Below are positions 18,049 through 27,873 of a DNA stretch of 64,000 bases, piece by piece. Location of the stretch: assembly GCA_018650845.1 (NCBI GenBank), contig JABIFF010000022.1:1-64000 (forward strand), read 5' to 3'. Below the pieces are notes generated by a model. That model did not search any database and had not been told where the DNA came from. It worked only from the letters and a program-made list of their open reading frames with translations. Source of the stretch: Chloroflexota bacterium. GTDB taxonomy: Bacteria > Chloroflexota > Dehalococcoidia > Lucifugimonadales > Lucifugimonadaceae. The translations under genes were made by a program, and so were the position numbers. Within the stretch, counting starts at the first letter, position 1. Each line of letters starts with the position of its first letter.

Positions 18049-18537
18049 TTGGCTGTGAGAAATAGCGAGGGTGCGAACATTTCAAATCGACCTTCACGAC
18101 TGTGGCTGCTTATCGCGTTACTTGGAATTGCCGGGCTGGCTGTAACGACGTACCTGACGTCGAACGCGCTTTCGCACAGCGACGTCGCCTGTAGTGTGGG
18201 CGGCTGCAACACCGTGCTTGGCAGTAAGTGGTCGAAGATATTCGGTATCCCAGTTTCAGCCTTCGGAATGGCGACCTACGCAACGATCATGCTCGGCGCA
18301 CTCCACGCCTATCAATCGCCAATAGACGATCTACGAGGCCGACGAATAGTCGTAGCTGTCGCGGCGATCGGCGTGCTCGCTTCGATAGTCCTCACAACCA
18401 TCGAATTCTTTGTAATCAAAGCCGCCTGCCAATACTGCATCACATCGGCAATACTGGTCGTGTTCGTGGTCGTTGCACTGGTCGTCGCAGCGCGAAACGA
18501 AGGCCCACTATGGGCGATGATTCGCCGTCGAAACTAA
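18049..18537 (+). CDS. Vitamin K epoxide reductase (VKOR) family protein
   Basis: 162 aa, TTG start; CSVGGCNTVLGSKWSKIFGIPVSAFGMATYATIM and membrane CQYC motif. Confidence 0.92.
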   Translation: MAVRNSEGANISNRPSRLWLLIALLGIAGLAVTTYLTSNALSHSDVACSVGGCNTVLGSKWSKIFGIPVSAFGMATYATIMLGALHAYQSPIDDLRGRRIVVAVAAIGVLASIVLTTIEFFVIKAACQYCITSAILVVFVVVALVVAARNEGPLWAMIRRRN

Positions 18538-18556
18538 CCCGCACCAGCCAACATTT

Positions 18557-18585
18557 GATTTCCCGAGTGCAGCCGAGGGATCTGG
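18557..18585 (+). repeat. Dispersed repeat family C
   Basis: GATTTCCCGAGTGCAGCCGAGGGATCTGG. Confidence 0.65.
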
Positions 18586-18637
18586 CCGGGTCGCGTGAGT
18601 TCACAACCACGACCTAGCCACCGAAGCCCCACGCCCC

Positions 18638-18687
18638 GTCATCCTGAACCCGATTCAGGATATCGAACGAGCACGAAGTAGCTCTAC
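18638..18687 (+). repeat. Family B-derived repeat with GCACGAAGTAGCTCTAC tail
   Basis: GTCATCCTGAACCCGATTCAGGATATCGAACGAGCACGAAGTAGCTCTAC matches the reverse complement of 55271-55320. Confidence 0.8.
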
Positions 18688-18704
18688 GCCAACGAACCTG
18701 CCGG

Positions 18705-20384
18705 CTACTTCATCACACCACTCAGCGGCGCACGATGCTGCGTTATGTGCGCGTGGTCGCCCTTCAATCGCTTCGCAATCACGTTCGGATCAACAGGCCA
18801 CGGCAGAACCTCAGCTCGCTCAGCCCATTCGTAATACTGCTTCTCGAACGATTTAGCACGATCTTTCTCACCGTCGATCAAGTCGTTCTGCTCAGTACGA
18901 TCATCACTGATGTTGTACAGCTCCCACGGCTTGTTCCACTCGGCAACCAGCTTCCAGTCGCCAATACGAATTCCGCGATTGCCTTCGTGTTCGATAGTAA
19001 TTGGAGCATCACGTTTGAGTTCTTTACCCTTCAAAGCAGGCAAGAAGCTTTCACCCTCAAGCGGAGTAATTTCCGTGTCGTGATGCTCTTTCGGATACTG
19101 TGCCCCTGCAATGTCGTAGCAAGTAGCTGCAATATCGATGATGTGCATCGGATTATTCAAAATATCCGCTTTTTTCTCGAGTCCGTCAGGCCAGTGCACG
19201 ATAAACGGAGTCGAAATTCCGCCCTCGTGAATCCATCGTTTGAACAATCGGAACGGTGCATCAGAAACGTTCGCCCACGGTAGCTCTACCGACTGGAATG
19301 TTGTGTCAGGACCCGGTCGCAACTCTGGAATATTGCCCGTCCGAATTTTCTCACCGTCTAGTGTCGGGTGAGTCTCCCACATAGAAGGATCAGGCCAGTC
19401 GCTATCTTCCTGAAATAGCTCGGCACAGCCGCCGTTGTCCGATAGGAACATGATGACGGTATTGTCGAACTCGCCAGACTTCTTCAGCGTGTCGACGATG
19501 CGACCCACAGTTCGGTCGACCTGCTCGATCATGGCTGAATAAGTTGCCATTCGAATGTCTTCGTACTCTTTGTTTTGAACATCGTCCCAATCTGGAGAGT
19601 CGGAGTCACGAGGTGAAATCTCCCACTTATCATCGACAACACCCAGACCCTTTTGCTGCTCGTGTCGAGACGTTCGAATGGCGTCGTAACCGGCCATGTA
19701 CTTGCCTTCGTACTTCGCAATATCGTCTTCCCACGCATGAAGCGGCCAGTGGGGGGCATTGAAGGCGACGTACTGAAAGAACGGCTTGCCCATCTCGACC
19801 GATTCTTCGATCTGATTAATTGCGTGATCGCCGATTGCGTCAGTCATATGGAAATCGTTGGTCTCAACATCGACCAATACATCTTCGATGATCAGCGATT
19901 TTGGATTCCAGAATGAATCAGCAGCGTTCAGCAAGCTAAACGACCTATCGAATCCGCGCTGCTTAGACATTGGGTGTTTTTTGTCGCCCAAAATCCAGTT
20001 CGCACGGTCTCGATTGTCCCAGCTACCCGAAACGTGCCACTTGCCCGAAATCATCGTGCGGTACCCGGCTGTCTTCATCACCTCGGCGATAGTGACGCAA
20101 CCCTCTCGTAAGTAGCCCTGATACGACGGCACGCCGAGGTCGGCACTCAACTGACCTATTCCGGCTTGATGAGGGTGCAACCCCGTGAGCAACGCAGCAC
20201 GGGAAGGGCAACATCGAGCACCGTTGTACATCTGCGTAAAACGAAGCCCGTCGTAACCAAGCGCATCGATATTTGGCGTGCTTATCTCACCGCCATAGCA
20301 GCCCAGATCTGAGTAGCCCAGATCATCAACCATCATCACAACAATGTTGGTTTTCTTGGTGGTTTCAGGGGCTTGTTCGGGCAT
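18705..20384 (-). CDS. Sulfatase (arylsulfatase family)
   Basis: MPEQAPETTKKTNIVVMMVDDLGYSDLGCYGG start; CCPSRAALLTG contains the C-x-P-S-R sulfatase motif; ORF extends to 20459 with a weak upstream start. Confidence 0.93.
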   Translation of the reverse strand: MPEQAPETTKKTNIVVMMVDDLGYSDLGCYGGEISTPNIDALGYDGLRFTQMYNGARCCPSRAALLTGLHPHQAGIGQLSADLGVPSYQGYLREGCVTIAEVMKTAGYRTMISGKWHVSGSWDNRDRANWILGDKKHPMSKQRGFDRSFSLLNAADSFWNPKSLIIEDVLVDVETNDFHMTDAIGDHAINQIEESVEMGKPFFQYVAFNAPHWPLHAWEDDIAKYEGKYMAGYDAIRTSRHEQQKGLGVVDDKWEISPRDSDSPDWDDVQNKEYEDIRMATYSAMIEQVDRTVGRIVDTLKKSGEFDNTVIMFLSDNGGCAELFQEDSDWPDPSMWETHPTLDGEKIRTGNIPELRPGPDTTFQSVELPWANVSDAPFRLFKRWIHEGGISTPFIVHWPDGLEKKADILNNPMHIIDIAATCYDIAGAQYPKEHHDTEITPLEGESFLPALKGKELKRDAPITIEHEGNRGIRIGDWKLVAEWNKPWELYNISDDRTEQNDLIDGEKDRAKSFEKQYYEWAERAEVLPWPVDPNVIAKRLKGDHAHITQHRAPLSGVMK

Positions 20385-20454
20385 GGGATTCTCCAGTATG
20401 CGGCTCGAAATCGTTCTGATCCTCAATAGAGGCCAGTCCAGTATTTCCACCTTT

Positions 20455-20583
20455 GTCATCCTGAACTTGATTCAGGACCAGTAGGCTGAGTAGGACGATC
20501 ATACGACTTTGCCAGCGGCAATCTTGCCCGGATAGTCAAGAATCTACTGTTCGAATGTGATTCTGAATCAAGTTCAGAATGAC
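20455..20583. repeat. Dispersed palindromic element, family B copy 2 (129 bp)
   Basis: GTCATCCTGAACTTGATTCAGGAC...TTCTGAATCAAGTTCAGAATGAC. Confidence 0.85.
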
Positions 20584-20611
20584 AATGCTGCACGACTATG
20601 CCCGTGGCGGA

Positions 20612-21682
20612 CTACTTAGTCGACAAGAAATATTCGTTCTGGAAATCGTGCTCTAACTGTTTCACTTCAACGTTCGCAAAGCCAGCATCACCCAACATTT
20701 CCAGTGCGAGTTCATGACCCCACATCGTACCGAGTCCCTTGCCGTCAACTGCCAACGAAACAGTCATGCAGTGCATGGTCGAAATTGTGTACAGGAACGG
20801 ACCCGCAGGATGTTCGACGTTGTTCTGAACTTCGCTTGAAGCCTTTATATCTTGCATCAGATATAACCCGTCGTTTCGAAGTGCTCGAGCTATCGAGGCG
20901 AGGACGGCGTCAGGATCAGCTTGATCGTGAACCGCATCGAAAGTCGTTATCAAATCGAACTCTTCGGAGTAACCGAGATCAGTCGCGTCGCCAACCTCGA
21001 ACTTCAGATTATTCAGACCGTTCTTCGAAGCCGCGGCACGACCGATACCAAGCCCTTCTTCAGAAATATCCGAACCGGTAAACCGACTATTCGGGAACTC
21101 AGCGGCCATGATATTCAACGCACGACCTGCGCCACAGCCAACATCTAAAACGTCGATTCCCGCTTCAAGCCGAGCAACAAGTCCATCACCTAGAGGCAAA
21201 ATATGCGAAAGCAACGCTGGAACGACGGTCTGGCCCGAATCCTCAGCCATCACCTCTTGGAACCGTGGGAATCCCGAATATGGAACCCCGCCACCGTTCT
21301 TGAAGGCGTCAACAATTCCATCTTCAACGCTACCCAGCAACGGAATGTACTGAGCGAACGCGGCGATGTTGTCGGGCGATGCATCACGAGTGAGTAAAGC
21401 AGCATGTTCAGCAGGTAACGAATAGGTCTTCGAATCGGCTGAATACTCAACAAACCCGCCAGTTAGCATCGCCCCGAGCCACTCTCGAACATAACGTTCG
21501 TTTAGACCGGCAGCATCAGCAATCTGCTGAGAAGTCGAAGGTGCAAGACCCGCCATCGAGTCGAATAATCCAGTTCGATGGCCGATAGAAGTCATCAAAG
21601 CCAGCGATCCTAAATTCAGCATGTCCATCAGCCGGTCGCCAAAAGCCTCGGCCTTCGCATCGTCAAATTTTTGCTCAGTCAT
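20612..21682 (-). CDS. Class I SAM-dependent methyltransferase
   Basis: 356 aa; VLDVGCGAGRALNIMAAEFPNSRFTGSDIS, FDLITTFDAVHDQADPDAVL. Confidence 0.88.
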   Translation of the reverse strand: MTEQKFDDAKAEAFGDRLMDMLNLGSLALMTSIGHRTGLFDSMAGLAPSTSQQIADAAGLNERYVREWLGAMLTGGFVEYSADSKTYSLPAEHAALLTRDASPDNIAAFAQYIPLLGSVEDGIVDAFKNGGGVPYSGFPRFQEVMAEDSGQTVVPALLSHILPLGDGLVARLEAGIDVLDVGCGAGRALNIMAAEFPNSRFTGSDISEEGLGIGRAAASKNGLNNLKFEVGDATDLGYSEEFDLITTFDAVHDQADPDAVLASIARALRNDGLYLMQDIKASSEVQNNVEHPAGPFLYTISTMHCMTVSLAVDGKGLGTMWGHELALEMLGDAGFANVEVKQLEHDFQNEYFLSTK

Positions 21683-21727
21683 AGAAAATCCTTCTCACCA
21701 GTCTGATGATCTACATCCAAATAATGA

Positions 21728-23236
21728 TCATGCCTTAGTTGGTTTCTCGTACGTAGCCTCGCTTACTCGAGGTGCATTTGGCCAAGGTCGAACCCAGCTC
21801 TCCAACCCGAACGTCGGATCCTGAGACATATCGCCGTTCTGCGCCAATCGATCGTCCATAGAGGAATCGATCGAAGTCATCAGTTCTTGCGTTAACTCAG
21901 TTTCCAATCGACGAACAATGTCAGCAAACTCGGCGTTCTCGTAGAGATTCACCTGCTCCTGCGGATCGTTCAGCATGTCGAACAACAGCGTCTCGCCAGA
22001 TTTGTACTTGTGTAGTTTGTAGCGACCGTCAAAATTCATCCAACCATCGGCTAACAAACCAAAAATATTCTCACGCCCGGCATCACCGGGCATCCCATCG
22101 CCCGGAAGCGGCTGTGCGTCGTACCAACCCGGCTGCTCAATGCCCGCCCAAGCCAGCATGGTCGCCGTGATGTCACGGACATCCACCATGCCGTCCTGAA
22201 CCTGTCCTGCTTCGATTCCCGGACCTTGAGCGACCATAGGAATTCGAATTGCCGATTCGTAGAACGATGCCTTGCCGATCAGATTGTGATCGCCAAGATA
22301 GTCGCCATGATCCGAAGCCAGAATCACATAAGTGTTCTCGAGCAATCCCTTCTTGCGAAGAGAATCTAGAATCGCTCCCACTTCGAAGTCGATCTGTTGC
22401 ACCAGACCCGAGTAGTGCTTACGCACAGTGTGCTTCGTGTCGTCAGGGAACTCGGTGTAGTCGACTCCGTTCCACGGACGCTTGTTGCCATCGACATTCT
22501 GCTGTCGCAGCTCTGGTGTGTGGCCCGGCACTTCAGGCGCTGCTTCTGGAATCTTCGATTCGTCGATGCCTTCCAAGAAACGTTCATCTGGGTCATACGG
22601 ACAATGTGGTCCGGGGAAGCCAACCATCATTGCAAACGGCTGATCAGCGCCGTAATCGTCGATAAATTTCACGGCTTCTGAACCAACGAACCTGTCCCAA
22701 GAGTGCTCCCAAGGAATGTCGTGTATCACTGCTCCTCGGTTCTCTTGGTAGCCGTCCATTTCGTTCCCATGAAGCTTCCGTAAGCCGTGTCGCTTCAAGT
22801 AGTGATAGTAGTCGTCACGAACTTCGAGCCAGCGCTTGTCTTCGCAGATAACCCTGTACTGGAATCCACGTCGTTCGTCCCACGGGTAGAAGTGCATCTT
22901 GCCGATTCCGGCGGTGTAGTAGCCGTTCTCGCCCATGATTTCCGGCCACGTACGAAGCCCCGCATCTCGCCAGTCGGCACGAAGGTTATGCAGGTTGCCG
23001 GTCACGCCATTTCTAACAGCGTTCATACCGGTCATCAATGCAGTTCGAGCCGGTACGCAAATCGGCGAAGATGAGAATGAATTCGTGTACCTCACACCGT
23101 TCTCGGCTATCGAATCGATATTCGGCGTCTGCAGCCAATCGGCGCCGTTTGCACCCGCAAAATCCCAACGGAACTGATCAGGGAATAAGAAAACTATATT
23201 GGGTCGCTGTTGATCTGCTGACAATTTTTTCTCCAA
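21728..23236 (-). CDS. Sulfatase family protein
   Basis: 502 aa; RPNIVFLFPDQFRWDFAG, CVPARTALMTG (C-x-P-x-R), ASDHGDYLGDHNLIGK. Confidence 0.93.
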   Translation of the reverse strand: MEKKLSADQQRPNIVFLFPDQFRWDFAGANGADWLQTPNIDSIAENGVRYTNSFSSSPICVPARTALMTGMNAVRNGVTGNLHNLRADWRDAGLRTWPEIMGENGYYTAGIGKMHFYPWDERRGFQYRVICEDKRWLEVRDDYYHYLKRHGLRKLHGNEMDGYQENRGAVIHDIPWEHSWDRFVGSEAVKFIDDYGADQPFAMMVGFPGPHCPYDPDERFLEGIDESKIPEAAPEVPGHTPELRQQNVDGNKRPWNGVDYTEFPDDTKHTVRKHYSGLVQQIDFEVGAILDSLRKKGLLENTYVILASDHGDYLGDHNLIGKASFYESAIRIPMVAQGPGIEAGQVQDGMVDVRDITATMLAWAGIEQPGWYDAQPLPGDGMPGDAGRENIFGLLADGWMNFDGRYKLHKYKSGETLLFDMLNDPQEQVNLYENAEFADIVRRLETELTQELMTSIDSSMDDRLAQNGDMSQDPTFGLESWVRPWPNAPRVSEATYEKPTKA

Positions 23237-23353
23237 CTTCGCTGCCCAGTTACTGATATCGGTAATCGTGAGGCGAGTAAATATGCCGGAAGACTAAGGG
23301 AGTATCGAACTTGTATCAATGCCGATTCGCCCTTCAGACCGTAACCTTGAAGC

Positions 23354-24361
23354 GTGAACAGCGAAAATTCGACGATTTCATCTTCCGAAAACCCGCCAGC
23401 CACGCTGGTTCAGCTCGGACAAAGCAGCCTGCGGGTCAGCCCCGTTGGCACCGGCACGTGGCAGTGGGGCGGAGCGTTTTATTGGGGCTATGGACGCTCG
23501 TATACCGACGTTGATCTTGCTCAAGCCTATTCAGCCAGCATCGAAAACGGAATCAACTGGTTTGATACGGCGGAAATTTACGGGCGTGGGCGTTCAGAGA
23601 AAATCATCGCAAAGCTCGGTGCTGAGTCGAATTCGACAGCACCAAAACCGCTGGTCGCCACTAAATTCTTCCCGTATCCATGGCGCTGGCACCGTTCGTC
23701 GTTCAGACGCGCCCTCAGAGCCAGCCTCAAACGACTAAATACCGATTCGATCGATCTCTACCAAATCCACTTCCCGTTTCGCCCAAGAAGTTTTGAGTAC
23801 TGGGTCGACGCACTTGGTGAGGCTGCTCAAGACGGCCTGATAAAAGCGGTTGGCGTGTCGAATTTCTCGGCCGAACAAACGAAACGGGCACAAGAATTGC
23901 TGGCTCGTAAAGGCGTTGTTCTGGCATCGAACCAAGTTGGCTACAGTTTGCTGAATCGAGCTATCGAATCAAACGGCGTGAAAGAGGCGTGCGATGATCT
24001 TGGCGTATCGGTGATTTCGTACGGACCTCTCGCCGAGGGTCTTCTCACCGGAAAGTATCGTTCTGACAATCCGCCGCCGCTGCTAAGAAAATGGCGATGG
24101 GCTAGAAAACGACTAAAACTGCTTCCACCTCTGATATCGCTAATGAGCGACATTTCGACAGCTCACAAAGTTTCAGTCACACAGGTGGCCCTGAACTGGC
24201 TTATTCAGAAAGAAACGCTACCGATTCCCGGTGCGAAATCAGCGATGCAAGCTGCCGACAATGCGACAGCGATGACGTGGAAGCTCACGAACGATGAATT
24301 CGAAGCGCTAAACGAAGCCACGCAGCAGTACGTTGCGGGCAGTCGAACACGGTTTATCTAG
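23354..24361 (+). CDS. Aldo/keto reductase
   Basis: 335 aa, GTG start; NWFDTAEIYGRGRSEKIIAK, IDLYQIH, KAVGVSNFS, PIPGAKS. Confidence 0.92.
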   Translation: MNSENSTISSSENPPATLVQLGQSSLRVSPVGTGTWQWGGAFYWGYGRSYTDVDLAQAYSASIENGINWFDTAEIYGRGRSEKIIAKLGAESNSTAPKPLVATKFFPYPWRWHRSSFRRALRASLKRLNTDSIDLYQIHFPFRPRSFEYWVDALGEAAQDGLIKAVGVSNFSAEQTKRAQELLARKGVVLASNQVGYSLLNRAIESNGVKEACDDLGVSVISYGPLAEGLLTGKYRSDNPPPLLRKWRWARKRLKLLPPLISLMSDISTAHKVSVTQVALNWLIQKETLPIPGAKSAMQAADNATAMTWKLTNDEFEALNEATQQYVAGSRTRFI

Positions 24362-24936
24362 GCGTCGCTGGCTGAATCTGAATCATCCGACGACTCGTCT
24401 GAAGCGTCAGAAGAAATGACAGCACCAAGCTTCTCGCTCAAAGCCTCAGCATCAAGAGAAGCAACGAACCAAGTCTTCGTAGCCTCATCGCCCGATCGAA
24501 TATCGATCTCAACGCCCGTCTTCACGCCCAGCACGCTCCACAGCTTGGCGATAGTCCGACGATCAGGGCGAGCCTGCGCAGCGGCACGAGTCATCCTCGA
24601 CTGAGGCTCAGCCACTCGAACTGCAGAAATATCGGAAAGATCGATTACAGCCGACTTCATACCAAGGCGAATATCGAACTTTCCATCGGCAATTCGTAGG
24701 GTCATCGAAAGGTAGTTCAGCATCACAAACATCGTCATCAGTGCGCTAATGCTGAACGCTGCGTAGAACGCCATCGCACCGCCGCCCTCGACCACCGGCT
24801 CGCCGATAAGGCCTTTGACGGCGACACCAGTTAGGGCTCCGCCCGTGACTCCGAGCATCAGGCCCAAGAAGCCGAACATGCGCCCCGACGCCTTCACCTG
24901 TTGAAAGTAAGTTTGCTTTTGATCAGTCATATTCAT
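24358..24936 (-). CDS. Membrane protein of unknown function
   Basis: 192 aa, two hydrophobic segments, acidic Ser/Asp-rich C-terminal tail. Confidence 0.6.
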   Translation of the reverse strand: MNMTDQKQTYFQQVKASGRMFGFLGLMLGVTGGALTGVAVKGLIGEPVVEGGGAMAFYAAFSISALMTMFVMLNYLSMTLRIADGKFDIRLGMKSAVIDLSDISAVRVAEPQSRMTRAAAQARPDRRTIAKLWSVLGVKTGVEIDIRSGDEATKTWFVASLDAEALSEKLGAVISSDASDESSDDSDSASDA

Positions 24937-24997
24937 CTATTCAATCACACGACCGCCACTAAATCCGTAATTTTTGCAGTGTGAATCGAAGATATAT

Positions 24998-26737
24998 TCA
25001 GCGCGGTATCACCGGAAGAACCAAGTGAGAAGGTCGATCTGGCGAATGGAAAACCGCCTGCTGCGCCGTTCGAAGCTCAGCGTCCGACCAGTAGTCCTTG
25101 CCAGTGTTGTGATTGCGATCGAAATTCGGGAAGTCTGAACTCGAAACGTACAGTCGCAGCTTCTGCCCCGGCTTGAACATGCAACCAATCGGATTCAGCT
25201 TGATCGTGTATTCAGCTATTTCGCCTGGCTCAAGCAAGCTCGGATTTTCGTAGCCGTTTCGGTACTGCGCACGCATGATTCCGTAAGTCAGATTCACCGC
25301 TGTGCCATCTTCATAAACCACGGCAAGCTTTGCGGTCCAATCGGTGTCGGGACCATCCGTTTTCGCCCATAGATTCAGCGAAACAGGACCTGTTACTTCA
25401 AGCTCTTTATCGAACACAGGGAAGTCATATACGAGGATGTCTTCACGATGATCGTGAGGCGACTGGTCGACAGGAGCAGCCTGCGAATCAGCACGCATCA
25501 GACTCATCACGGGATCGCGAGGATCGTACTGGTATTCGTCGTTTTCACTCTCGCTAGAGGAAGGTTTATCCAGCGAAAGCGAACCATCGCCGCCAACCGT
25601 ATTCGCACTACCCTGTGAGTGCAGATAAAACTCCGTGTACTCGGTTCGAGCCAGCGGCCATTCGTTCTCGCCCCGCCACTTATCTTCGCCCAGCACCCAC
25701 ATCTGAACAGGCGCCTCGGCTCCAAGCCCGTTATCGACGCCCTTGAGATCAAAGTCGTACCAACGAGCTATCAAATCGGCATAAGTCGTCGCGGCGTCGG
25801 GTCCGTAATCAACAGGACCAATCTTGCCCGTGTACTGAGTCGCATCGTGTCCCCACGGACCAATAATCAATCGATGCTTATCTCGAAGTTCTTCAGGACC
25901 GTTCGCTGTTAGCCCCTCGTAGTGATCGATCGTGCCGATGAGTCGATCCCACCAGCCAGTGATCTGGTAAATCGGAGTTTGAACCTTCGGGTGAATATCG
26001 CCAAAGTGCTGAAATTCGCCGTTCTGTTCACGGTGATATTTTTGCAACTGGGGATCAAGCTCTGAGAAAACCTGACCCGGGATTTCCGCTAACGGCAGCC
26101 ACCATATGTACTTGCCACGCTCGACCTCATCCCAGCGTTTCGATGCAACGCCGGGCGTAGTCGCACCGTCGGTCAGCTCCGCCCTACGTCGCATGTCAGC
26201 GCCCATCATGTAGGTCCATTCAAGCCGACGACCAGTTTCGAAAATCCCAAAGTTAATATCGAGAATATTTTGCGAAATTCCGCTGGCGAGAGTCGATGTC
26301 AAACTTGGCGGCTGCGAATCGAGCATCATCCAAATCGCCCAGCTGGCGTTTGAGTGACCCCAAGTACCAACTCGACCGTCGCTCCAATCAAGCTTCGCTG
26401 CCCACTCAATAGTGTCGTAGCCATCGGGAGTATCGTGCGTTTCCGTGCGTTCACGCCACATCCACTCGTAGTCGCCATCAGAAGCGTAGCGACCCCGAAA
26501 GTCCTGCATCACTACGCAATAGCCACGCGCTGCCAGATCAGTGGCTGTCTCGACGTATCGAGGCGTCAACTTTTGATAAGGCGTGCGACACACCAGCGCT
26601 GGGTATTTTTCGTTTCCAGCAGGGTGATAAACGTCGGCACGAAGAATCACGCCGTCACGGGTGGTTAGCTCTTGGTTGCTTTCAACAACAACTTCAAGCG
26701 GAGATGAATTCGGATATTTTTTGTCAGATGTGGTCAT
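24998..26737 (-). CDS. CocE/NonD family hydrolase
   Basis: 579 aa; RDGVILRADVYHPAGNEKYPALVCRTPY, GTWGHSNASWAIWM, C-terminal galactose-binding-like PSHLVLPVIPR end. Confidence 0.92.
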   Translation of the reverse strand: MTTSDKKYPNSSPLEVVVESNQELTTRDGVILRADVYHPAGNEKYPALVCRTPYQKLTPRYVETATDLAARGYCVVMQDFRGRYASDGDYEWMWRERTETHDTPDGYDTIEWAAKLDWSDGRVGTWGHSNASWAIWMMLDSQPPSLTSTLASGISQNILDINFGIFETGRRLEWTYMMGADMRRRAELTDGATTPGVASKRWDEVERGKYIWWLPLAEIPGQVFSELDPQLQKYHREQNGEFQHFGDIHPKVQTPIYQITGWWDRLIGTIDHYEGLTANGPEELRDKHRLIIGPWGHDATQYTGKIGPVDYGPDAATTYADLIARWYDFDLKGVDNGLGAEAPVQMWVLGEDKWRGENEWPLARTEYTEFYLHSQGSANTVGGDGSLSLDKPSSSESENDEYQYDPRDPVMSLMRADSQAAPVDQSPHDHREDILVYDFPVFDKELEVTGPVSLNLWAKTDGPDTDWTAKLAVVYEDGTAVNLTYGIMRAQYRNGYENPSLLEPGEIAEYTIKLNPIGCMFKPGQKLRLYVSSSDFPNFDRNHNTGKDYWSDAELRTAQQAVFHSPDRPSHLVLPVIPR

Positions 26738-26829
26738 GGGTTCTCTCAGGCATTTCGCAAAATCAAAAAAACTTCTGCCTGTTACCGGCGGAAGATCGAA
26801 TCGATTCAGTCATCTCTATCAATCTCGCA

Positions 26830-26848
26830 GAAAAAGTGACTATGTCAC
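26830..26848 (-). terminator. Candidate Rho-independent terminator overlapping the stop codon of 26845-27759
   Basis: Minus strand GTGAC-ATA-GTCAC followed by TTTTT. Confidence 0.5.
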
Positions 26849-27759
26849 CCCTTAGGCCACGGAACCTTCATTCCTTCGTCGCCCCAAATCAGCTCACCGT
26901 TCCACGCCTGTTTCGCCTCGATCTCGCGAGGCCCCTTCATCTCAGCCGACGTTAGCCTAGCGCCGATGTGAACCATCACAAGCTGCTTCACGCCAGCTTC
27001 GGCAGCGGTTTCAGCAGCGCCTAGAACGGAAGAAGAAGCATCAGCATGAGGATTGCCGTCCATCTTGTCGTGAGTCTCCCAGCACATCATCATCAGAACG
27101 TCTGCACCACGTGAAAGATCAGTCACGGTGTCGCAAGGAGCCGTATCACCAGTGAGCACAACCGATCCGTCGGCGGTGTCGATGCGATAAGCCAGTGAAT
27201 CGAGATATGGCTGCACATGATCAGCAGGAGCTGCAGTTACTTCCCAAGAAGAACCCTTCTTGATCAGGCCAGGCCCCATGTTGTGTGGATCAACGTCCGG
27301 CTTCAAGCGAGGCAGTTCTCCACCACGATCTTGAAATGTGATCTGTGATGCAGGGTGATGAATTCGAGCTTTCCAATCGTGCGCGAACAACCCAGTGTCT
27401 TCGTCAAGAATTCCGTTCGTAAATTCTTCAGTTAGCTTTGGCCCATATACGTTCAACGTTTTGTCACGCGGAACCATTTGGTCCCAGCGAGTGAGGATGA
27501 ACGTTGGGAAGTCTGCGTCGTGATCGAAGTGGTGATGCGTGAAAAACACATCATCGATTTCGGTAGTAGAAATGCCGTTCCGAGCGAGCTTCCACGTAGT
27601 GGCTGGACCGCAATCGAAAAGCAGTTTTTCATCGCCTACCTGCACGACATACGACGAGCCAAAGCGGTCTGGAAGTGGTGTCGGTGTCCCACAGCCAATA
27701 ATCGTAACGTCGGGTGTTAACGGCTTCTTTGCGCCCATGCCAGCTCCACTTCGCTCCAT
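26845..27759 (-). CDS. MBL-fold metallo-hydrolase (RNase Z-like)
   Basis: 304 aa; VTIIGCGTPTPLPDRFGSSYVV, FFTHHHFDHDADF. Confidence 0.88.
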   Translation of the reverse strand: MERSGAGMGAKKPLTPDVTIIGCGTPTPLPDRFGSSYVVQVGDEKLLFDCGPATTWKLARNGISTTEIDDVFFTHHHFDHDADFPTFILTRWDQMVPRDKTLNVYGPKLTEEFTNGILDEDTGLFAHDWKARIHHPASQITFQDRGGELPRLKPDVDPHNMGPGLIKKGSSWEVTAAPADHVQPYLDSLAYRIDTADGSVVLTGDTAPCDTVTDLSRGADVLMMMCWETHDKMDGNPHADASSSVLGAAETAAEAGVKQLVMVHIGARLTSAEMKGPREIEAKQAWNGELIWGDEGMKVPWPKG

Positions 27760-27873
27760 GATGAAAGTAACTCACGGCGCAGGGTACACGAGCGACAGCT
27801 GGCTATTGCCTAGTATCAACCAGCAGAATCATCACTCTAACTCGCCAACAATCCACAACATCGCAGAGAAAAA

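Noticed and set aside
18705-23236. A dedicated sulfatase gene cluster with its own maturation enzyme
   Set aside because: Two sulfatases with the C-x-P-x-R motif flank a methyltransferase, but no formylglycine-generating enzyme, anSME or transporter is adjacent; treated as ordinary accessory genes.
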